NCBI GenBank assembly: GCA_045585895.1
Contig: JAZMZI010000119.1
Location: forward strand, 1 to 36,485
Source: SVTX01 sp045585895
GTDB lineage: Bacteria; Bacillota; Clostridia; Oscillospirales; CAG-272
Direction: 5' to 3'
Length of the DNA stretch: 36,485 nt
Below are positions 32,334 through 36,485 of the stretch, piece by piece (position 1 is the first letter of the stretch; each line of letters opens with the position of its first letter). The position numbers and the translations under genes were made by a program. Below the pieces are notes generated by a model. It searched no databases and was not told the DNA's origin. It saw only the letters and a list, made by a program, of their open reading frames with translations.

Positions 32334-34352
32334 TTACGCCATAAATTCAGTTCTTGATATAATATGATTCTGATAATCAACGTCTAACTCATTGAAATAT
32401 CCGCTCCAGCCCCAGACGCGGACGATGAGATTTTGGTGATCCTCGGGGTGCTTCTGCGCGTCAAGCAGTACTTCCCTATTGACGGCGTTAAGCTGAAGCT
32501 GATGACCGCCAAGGTCAATAAATGCCTTAACCAAAGCCGCCACCTTTTTGATACCTTCGGCATTTCTGAAGGTGTTTTCGTGTATCTCCATAGTCAAAGG
32601 ACCTCCGTTGACTATCTCCGTCATATCGTGCTTTGTAAAAGACTGTATACATGAAAGCGGGCCTTGCAATTTTGTTGTTACCGACGGCGAAAAGCTTGAC
32701 GGGAAAGGTGCTTTCGCGTGTCTGCCGTCGGCGGTAGCGCCTACCTGCGCCGCACTCCAGAGATATTCCATTGCGCTTCCCGTACCGGGGCGGATCCTGC
32801 CGCCCAAACGATTAGTCTTGCTCTTCAACACCTCTTCGAAAATGCCCATTATCATATCGGCATATACGTCAACGTAATCGTCGTTATTCCCCATTTTGGG
32901 GCAGGCAAGAAGATAATTTCTTATTTCGCTAAAGCCTTCAAAATCGGCTTTTATCGCCTCCAAAAGCTCTTTTGCAGAATATTTTTTCTCATCAAACACC
33001 GTTTTTTTCACCGCTGCCACAGCATCGGCAGCATTGGCTATCCCCACGCCGTGAAGACCGAAATTGTTATATATCGCGCCGCCCTCGCTGACGTCCTTTC
33101 CTCTCTCAATACAATCGTCAACAAATACCGAAAGATAGGGCGACGGGAAGAAATAACCGCCGTAAATAAAGTCTGCTACACGGTTACACTCTGCCGCCAC
33201 ATACTCCTTGACCCTTTCAAGAAACTCGTCAAAGCTCTTGCAAGAAGCAAGATGCCCGTTAACCGCCTTCTCCACTGCCCTTGGGAAATTGACCTTCTCG
33301 ATATTGGGCCAGTCCGCCCCTCTGCCCTCGGTTATATACTCCCAGCACGCCGCAACGGTGTAGTTGCAAGCATCATCGTGAGAATAACCAAGCTTTTCAA
33401 GACCGGGGATAACGATATCGTCGTTACAGTATTGAGGGAATCCAAGTCCCTTTTTCGTCAATTCCGTTGCCGATTCCAGACGCGCGAGAGGTGTATTTTT
33501 ATCCACGCGCAGGTTTATTTTGGGATCGATAACGCAAAGCTCCTTTGATGCATCAAGACACATTTCGGAAAGGCGGTTAAATCGGTCGTTGCCATCCGCA
33601 TCTCTGCCGCCGAGCACCATGCTCTGTCCGTTGTCACCCTGTTGGATGCCCTTATATAGGTCGGTATCATAATTCAATGAAAGAAAAAAGTCCTCAAGCG
33701 TCTCAAAAAGCTCTTCTTCGCCTATCCCCTTTTCACGGTCGGCTTCAAAGTAAGGGTACATATACTTATCAAATCCACCGAGGGTAACGTGCGTGTTGCG
33801 ATTGCAACGAAGAGTAAACTGCAAGAATTTTACAAAAACACAGGCTTCGTAAAAGCTTTCAGCCCCAAGATGCGGCACTCGGCAGAGCGCCTTGTAAAGT
33901 CTCTCCGCGCCATTCTCTTTTGCATAGTCTCGGTATCTGTCGGCAAACGCAAGCGAGGATTCAACACAAGAAAGAGCACTTCTGTAAAACTCGAGCCTGC
34001 CTTCGTCGCAATCTGCCGTTTTTTCCTTTATTTGTCGGCAGATATCGTCCATGCCCGAGGACAAAGCCTTGGCATAATTTATAGTAAGATTGCCCGCACC
34101 CCCCGAACGCAATTTTTTGCCGTCGTACTCGGCATAAGGATATCCTATAACTGTACGGTTAAAGCCGAAAATATCGTCTTCCACAAGGTGAGGCGTCTCA
34201 TTTTCAAGCATAAATCGGAGCATATAAGCGTCGCTCTCGTAAAGGCTCATTCCCTCCACGGCTGACCCGACGTTCAGATCAATCTCTCGTCTTATTTTTC
34301 TGTATTCCCTTGATTTTAAAAGCTCGTAATGTTTTTTTACTCTTTCGGTCAT
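32334..34352 (-). CDS. Glycyl-radical enzyme of unknown substrate
   Basis: This 672-residue protein belongs to the pyruvate formate-lyase/glycyl-radical superfamily but is shorter than the usual 750-850 residues. The radical loop near the C-terminus reads VRVWGWSGYF with the radical Gly at residue 648, instead of the commoner RVSGY or RVAGY, and is followed by the usual ISRTEF. The active-site stretch NYTVAACWEY holds the thiyl Cys336 and Glu338, matching the GCVEP motif of dehydratase-like members in spacing but not in sequence; PFL has CCVSP. IDPKINLRVDKNTP is another family feature. It is encoded 17 bases after its activase. A lyase, dehydratase or decarboxylase role is possible, and PFL activity is unlikely. 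Confidence 0.9.
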   Translation of the reverse strand: MTERVKKHYELLKSREYRKIRREIDLNVGSAVEGMSLYESDAYMLRFMLENETPHLVEDDIFGFNRTVIGYPYAEYDGKKLRSGGAGNLTINYAKALSSGMDDICRQIKEKTADCDEGRLEFYRSALSCVESSLAFADRYRDYAKENGAERLYKALCRVPHLGAESFYEACVFVKFLQFTLRCNRNTHVTLGGFDKYMYPYFEADREKGIGEEELFETLEDFFLSLNYDTDLYKGIQQGDNGQSMVLGGRDADGNDRFNRLSEMCLDASKELCVIDPKINLRVDKNTPLARLESATELTKKGLGFPQYCNDDIVIPGLEKLGYSHDDACNYTVAACWEYITEGRGADWPNIEKVNFPRAVEKAVNGHLASCKSFDEFLERVKEYVAAECNRVADFIYGGYFFPSPYLSVFVDDCIERGKDVSEGGAIYNNFGLHGVGIANAADAVAAVKKTVFDEKKYSAKELLEAIKADFEGFSEIRNYLLACPKMGNNDDYVDVYADMIMGIFEEVLKSKTNRLGGRIRPGTGSAMEYLWSAAQVGATADGRHAKAPFPSSFSPSVTTKLQGPLSCIQSFTKHDMTEIVNGGPLTMEIHENTFRNAEGIKKVAALVKAFIDLGGHQLQLNAVNREVLLDAQKHPEDHQNLIVRVWGWSGYFNELDVDYQNHIISRTEFMA

Positions 34353-34369
34353 AATGTAATTACCTCTCC

Positions 34370-35221
34370 TTACATTTTAACTGCCTCAATGCCGTATTCC
34401 GCGAAAATTTGAGTTCTCAGATGCGGTTCTGCATTTCCATCAAAACTCGGCTCATATTTCAAACCGACAAGGGGATATTTCGCCCCCGCAAGCTTATTGT
34501 AGGGTAACAATTCTATATAATTCACACCGTTTTGCTTCAATATCTCGGCTATTCGGCGCACGTTGTCCTCTGTGTCGGTAATGGTAGGAATCATCGGCAT
34601 TCTGACTACAAAACTTTTGCCACCTTTGGCTAACGTGGAAAAATTGTGCAATATTTTTCGGTTGGACACACCCGTATATCTCTTGTGAGCCTCCTCGTCT
34701 GCAAGCTTGAGGTCAAAAAGCATATAGTCGCACCCTTCAAGCACCTTTTCAAATATTTCGGAATCGGCATAACCCGAGGTCTGAACGGCGCGGTTTACCT
34801 TGCCGCGTGTCAAAGCAAGACATTCAAGCAAAAAATCAGGGTTTGCAAGAGGTTCACCGCCCGAAAAAGTGATTCCGCCGCCGTTGCCGTTCAGAACAGC
34901 AAAATTTTTTGAAAGATGAGAGCAAAGCTCCTCGGATGTGTAGCTTTTGGCAGCGTAACGGAGCAGATTTCGCGGACAATTCTCTATACTGCTCTCGGTG
35001 AAAATGTACTTTCCTCCTACCTTTTCCGCGCGGCGCCGACACTCACCGCAGCCGATACAACCGTTAGCCGAACGAACTATTGAATTATTAAAACCCTGCC
35101 CTTCGGGATTATGACACCACTCGCAACGAAGCGGACAACCTTTGAGAAAAACCGTGGTACGTATACCCGGCCCGTCAAACACGGAAAATTCCTCGATAGA
35201 AAAAACCAACGCTTTTGCCAT
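34370..35221 (-). CDS. Glycyl-radical enzyme activating protein (radical SAM)
   Basis: This 283-residue radical SAM enzyme should install the glycyl radical on the neighbouring enzyme. The family signature FDGPGIRTTVFLKGCPLRC contains C29, C33 and C36 for the cluster, followed by WCHNPEG, and TFSGGEPL helps bind SAM. The ferredoxin-like insert is short, with C55, C58, C61 and C82 in place of the usual eight Cys, so probably only one extra cluster is carried. The activase gene precedes the enzyme gene, the reverse of the common order. GAGGGGGTGAAGGA precedes the ATG. It diverges from the AraC-type regulator. Confidence 0.93.
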   Translation of the reverse strand: MAKALVFSIEEFSVFDGPGIRTTVFLKGCPLRCEWCHNPEGQGFNNSIVRSANGCIGCGECRRRAEKVGGKYIFTESSIENCPRNLLRYAAKSYTSEELCSHLSKNFAVLNGNGGGITFSGGEPLANPDFLLECLALTRGKVNRAVQTSGYADSEIFEKVLEGCDYMLFDLKLADEEAHKRYTGVSNRKILHNFSTLAKGGKSFVVRMPMIPTITDTEDNVRRIAEILKQNGVNYIELLPYNKLAGAKYPLVGLKYEPSFDGNAEPHLRTQIFAEYGIEAVKM

Positions 35222-35258
35222 TCCTTCACCCCCTCTGTAATTATTTTATAATTATATC

Positions 35259-35302
35259 TTGACAAATACAAGTAAATTGTTGTATAATTATGGCAACAAT
35301 TT
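35259..35302 (+). promoter_or_regulatory. Promoter and operator of the AraC-type gene, shared with the divergent operon
   Basis: TTGACA (35259-35264) and TATAAT (35283-35288) match the consensus with an 18-base spacer. A perfect nine-base inverted repeat, AAATTGTTG (35274-35282) and CAACAATTT (35294-35302), encloses the -10 hexamer in its 11-base centre and covers the expected start site. TATAAT on the minus strand, within the same AT-rich segment, could serve the activase gene. Confidence 0.75.
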
Positions 35303-35322
35303 GTCTTTTCTTGGGAGCGATC

Positions 35323-36102
35323 ATGAAAATATTTCACCAGCCTCACAATTCGCAAAGCAACTACAATTACAATATTTTTACATACGATAGTGTAAATTAC
35401 ACCCATCATTTTCATAAAAATTATGAAATCGCCTACGTTATATCAGGGAAAGCACTATATTCCGTCAACGGAAGGCAGGTAACTCTCGAAGAAGGCGATT
35501 TCGCCTTATGTCTCTCCAACGAGATACATTCGGTAAAAACTTTGGATAATTCCCGCATTTGGGTCGGCGTTTTCTCCGAGGATTTCGTTCACGAATTCAA
35601 AAAGAGAGTGGGCGGAAAGACGGGCGTTGATTTCAGATTCCGTTGCAGCGAATCTATAAAGCTTTTTTTGCTTGAAAATCTTATATACGGCAAAAACGAC
35701 GATATTCTTCTGCTCAAAGCCTGCCTCTACGCCTTGACAGGTGAATATTTGAGACAAACCGTGCTTACCGAACGCGACGACCGCAGAGGAAGCATCATGT
35801 CGGAGATTGCCGCATATATTGCCGAAAATTACAAAAAAAACATTTCTTTAAAAACCCTTGCCACCCACCTCGGCTATGATTATTGCTATCTTTCAAAGAC
35901 TTTCAACGATATGTTTTCCATGTCCTTCACCGATTATCTGAACACCTTCCGCATAGACAACGCCCTATCGCTTTTGACGAACAGTAACCTGACCGTCACC
36001 GAGATAGCTTTTGAAAGCGGATTTCAAAGTATCCGAAGCTTTAATGACGTATTTAAAAAACGCATGGGAGTCTCACCTGCGGAGTACAGGAAGAAAATAT
36101 GA
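35323..36102 (+). CDS. AraC family transcriptional regulator with N-terminal cupin-like domain
   Basis: This 259-residue regulator has an N-terminal sensor domain of the cupin type (HHFHKNYEIAYVISG, EEGDFALCLSNEIHSV), which binds small ligands in this family, and a C-terminal pair of helix-turn-helix motifs (ISLKTLATHLGYDYCYLS; VTEIAFESGFQSIRSFNDVF) ending in GVSPAEYRKK. The ATG at 35323 follows GGGAG, while the earlier ATG at 35290 lies at or before the expected transcription start. It is divergent from the activase-enzyme operon, which makes it the likely regulator. Confidence 0.93.
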   Translation: MKIFHQPHNSQSNYNYNIFTYDSVNYTHHFHKNYEIAYVISGKALYSVNGRQVTLEEGDFALCLSNEIHSVKTLDNSRIWVGVFSEDFVHEFKKRVGGKTGVDFRFRCSESIKLFLLENLIYGKNDDILLLKACLYALTGEYLRQTVLTERDDRRGSIMSEIAAYIAENYKKNISLKTLATHLGYDYCYLSKTFNDMFSMSFTDYLNTFRIDNALSLLTNSNLTVTEIAFESGFQSIRSFNDVFKKRMGVSPAEYRKKI

Positions 36103-36106
36103 CCTC

Positions 36107-36134
36107 AAAGCTTTTTACGGATCCTGCAAGCTTT
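36107..36134 (+). terminator. Weak hairpin after the AraC-type gene
   Basis: AAAGCTT (36107-36113) and AAGCTTT (36128-36134) can pair over seven positions around a 14-base loop. The following AAATTT is not a proper T-tract, so termination here would be weak. Confidence 0.3.
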
Positions 36135-36181
36135 AAATTTATGATTTTTACGCAGAGATACGGCGGCACTTTAATAAAATA

Positions 36182-36266
36182 CCCCCCTCTTCCCTTTTAA
36201 AAGGTTTTGAAGAGGAGGGGGCAAGGGGGAAGAGAAACTTTTTCCTTAAAAAGTTTCTCCTCCCCC
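36182..36266. repeat. Two adjacent long palindromes, candidate dispersed repeat element
   Basis: The first hairpin (36182-36221) pairs CCCCCCTCTTC with GAAGAGGAGGGGG and encloses the perfect palindrome CCTTTTAAAAGG. The second (36225-36266) pairs GGGGGAAGAGAAAC and TTTTT with the complementary right arm over 18 positions with one mismatch and a CCTT loop. The unit has C-rich and G-rich ends and no frame. It resembles REP- or MITE-like intergenic elements; it might also act as a terminator for both flanking genes. Confidence 0.6.
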
Positions 36267-36284
36267 AAATATTATTTAATTCAA

Positions 36285-36485
36285 TTAAATCAAGCCTGTA
36301 TTTACGAAGCTGTACTTTTCGGTGTAGTATCCCGTATTAAAGCCGTTCCAGATGCAACGCTCCTTATAGAATGCGTGAGGACCGACCGCAAGCAGCTCAC
36401 CGCCTACGTGGTGGTGAGGACCAAGCAGGTTACGGAGGTTATTTACGATAGTCAGCTCAACGGTATTCTCGCCAACGGTGAGATA
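36285..36485 (-). CDS. C-terminal fragment of a probable carbohydrate-active protein (truncated by window edge)
   Basis: On the minus strand an open frame of 66 codons enters at the right edge and ends at TAA 36287-36285. The residues include VELTIVNNLRNLLGPHHH, GGELLAVGPHAF and the end KYSFVNTGLI. NLRNLLGPHH near a C-terminus resembles the terminal beta-sandwich of large glycoside hydrolases such as those related to GH2 or GH106, but this is a recollection of similar sequences and not a proven match. The frame has no ATG inside the window. Its place near a regulator and repeat, and the GH36 gene at the other end, fit a carbohydrate-use context. Confidence 0.6.
   Translation of the reverse strand, partial: YLTVGENTVELTIVNNLRNLLGPHHHVGGELLAVGPHAFYKERCIWNGFNTGYYTEKYSFVNTGLI

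Noticed and set aside
32334..34352. Annotation as pyruvate formate-lyase
   Set aside because: The PFL active-site pair of adjacent Cys is absent; only one Cys followed by Trp and Glu is found, and the length is too short.
35290..35322. Upstream ATG for the AraC-type regulator
   Set aside because: It lies at or before the predicted transcription start and inside the operator repeat; the ATG at 35323 has GGGAG upstream.

Overview
The window looks like a chromosomal segment of an anaerobic, endospore-forming member of the Clostridia (Bacillota), probably a gut-type organism. The evidence is spo0A, a gerW/ytfJ sporulation gene, the dprA-topA-trmFO, rnc-smc-ftsY, yhbY-nadD-yqeK-rsfS, infC-rpmI-rplT and lon-engB gene orders, strong purine-rich Shine-Dalgarno sequences, and a glycyl-radical enzyme pair. 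No tRNA, rRNA, CRISPR array, transposase or phage gene was seen.

Layout. (1) 3-4012, plus strand: a truncated GH36-type alpha-galactosidase, a NodB-fold polysaccharide deacetylase-like protein, an RNHCP protein, RuvX and a membrane-anchored unknown protein, closed by a bidirectional terminator at 4014-4045. (2) 4050-20248, minus strand: a compact run of 14 housekeeping genes read from trmH/spoU through dprA, topA, trmFO, plsX, rnc, a radical SAM gene, smc, ftsY, rdgB, yhbY, nadD and yqeK to rsfS, many overlapping by a few bases. (3) 20415-21570, minus strand: rplT, rpmI and infC, ended by a hairpin at 20372-20401. infC appears to start at a rare ATA codon and is preceded by a leader that looks like an attenuator. 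Its promoter matches the consensus exactly (TTGACA-17-TATAAT). (4) 21571-22371: an 800-bp gene-free region holding that leader, a likely small RNA gene with its own promoter and terminator(s), and an lon promoter region with three tandem -10-like hexamers. (5) 22372-31163, plus strand: lon, engB, an M50 protease, scpA, scpB, a DUF2953 protein, gerW, a D-Ala-D-Ala carboxypeptidase and an RluB/RsuA-type pseudouridine synthase, then a terminator. (6) 31403-32197: spo0A with a palindrome-rich upstream region. (7) 32334-36102: a glycyl-radical enzyme and its activase (minus strand), divergent from an AraC-type regulator whose promoter -10 lies inside a perfect inverted repeat. (8) 36182-36266: two adjacent long hairpins resembling a dispersed repeat, then the 3' end of a minus-strand gene that resembles a carbohydrate enzyme.

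How it fits together. Regions 2-5 are conserved core functions: translation, chromosome organisation and segregation (SMC with ScpA and ScpB all present), RNA modification, membrane lipid and NAD synthesis, and protein quality control. Sporulation genes cluster at 28.6-32.2 kb. The accessory part is region 7, an activase-enzyme pair for radical chemistry on an unknown substrate, probably controlled by the divergent AraC regulator. Carbohydrate-active genes sit at both ends of the window. The strongest candidates for something undescribed are the short glycyl-radical enzyme with unusual active-site and radical-loop sequences, and the small RNA between infC and lon.
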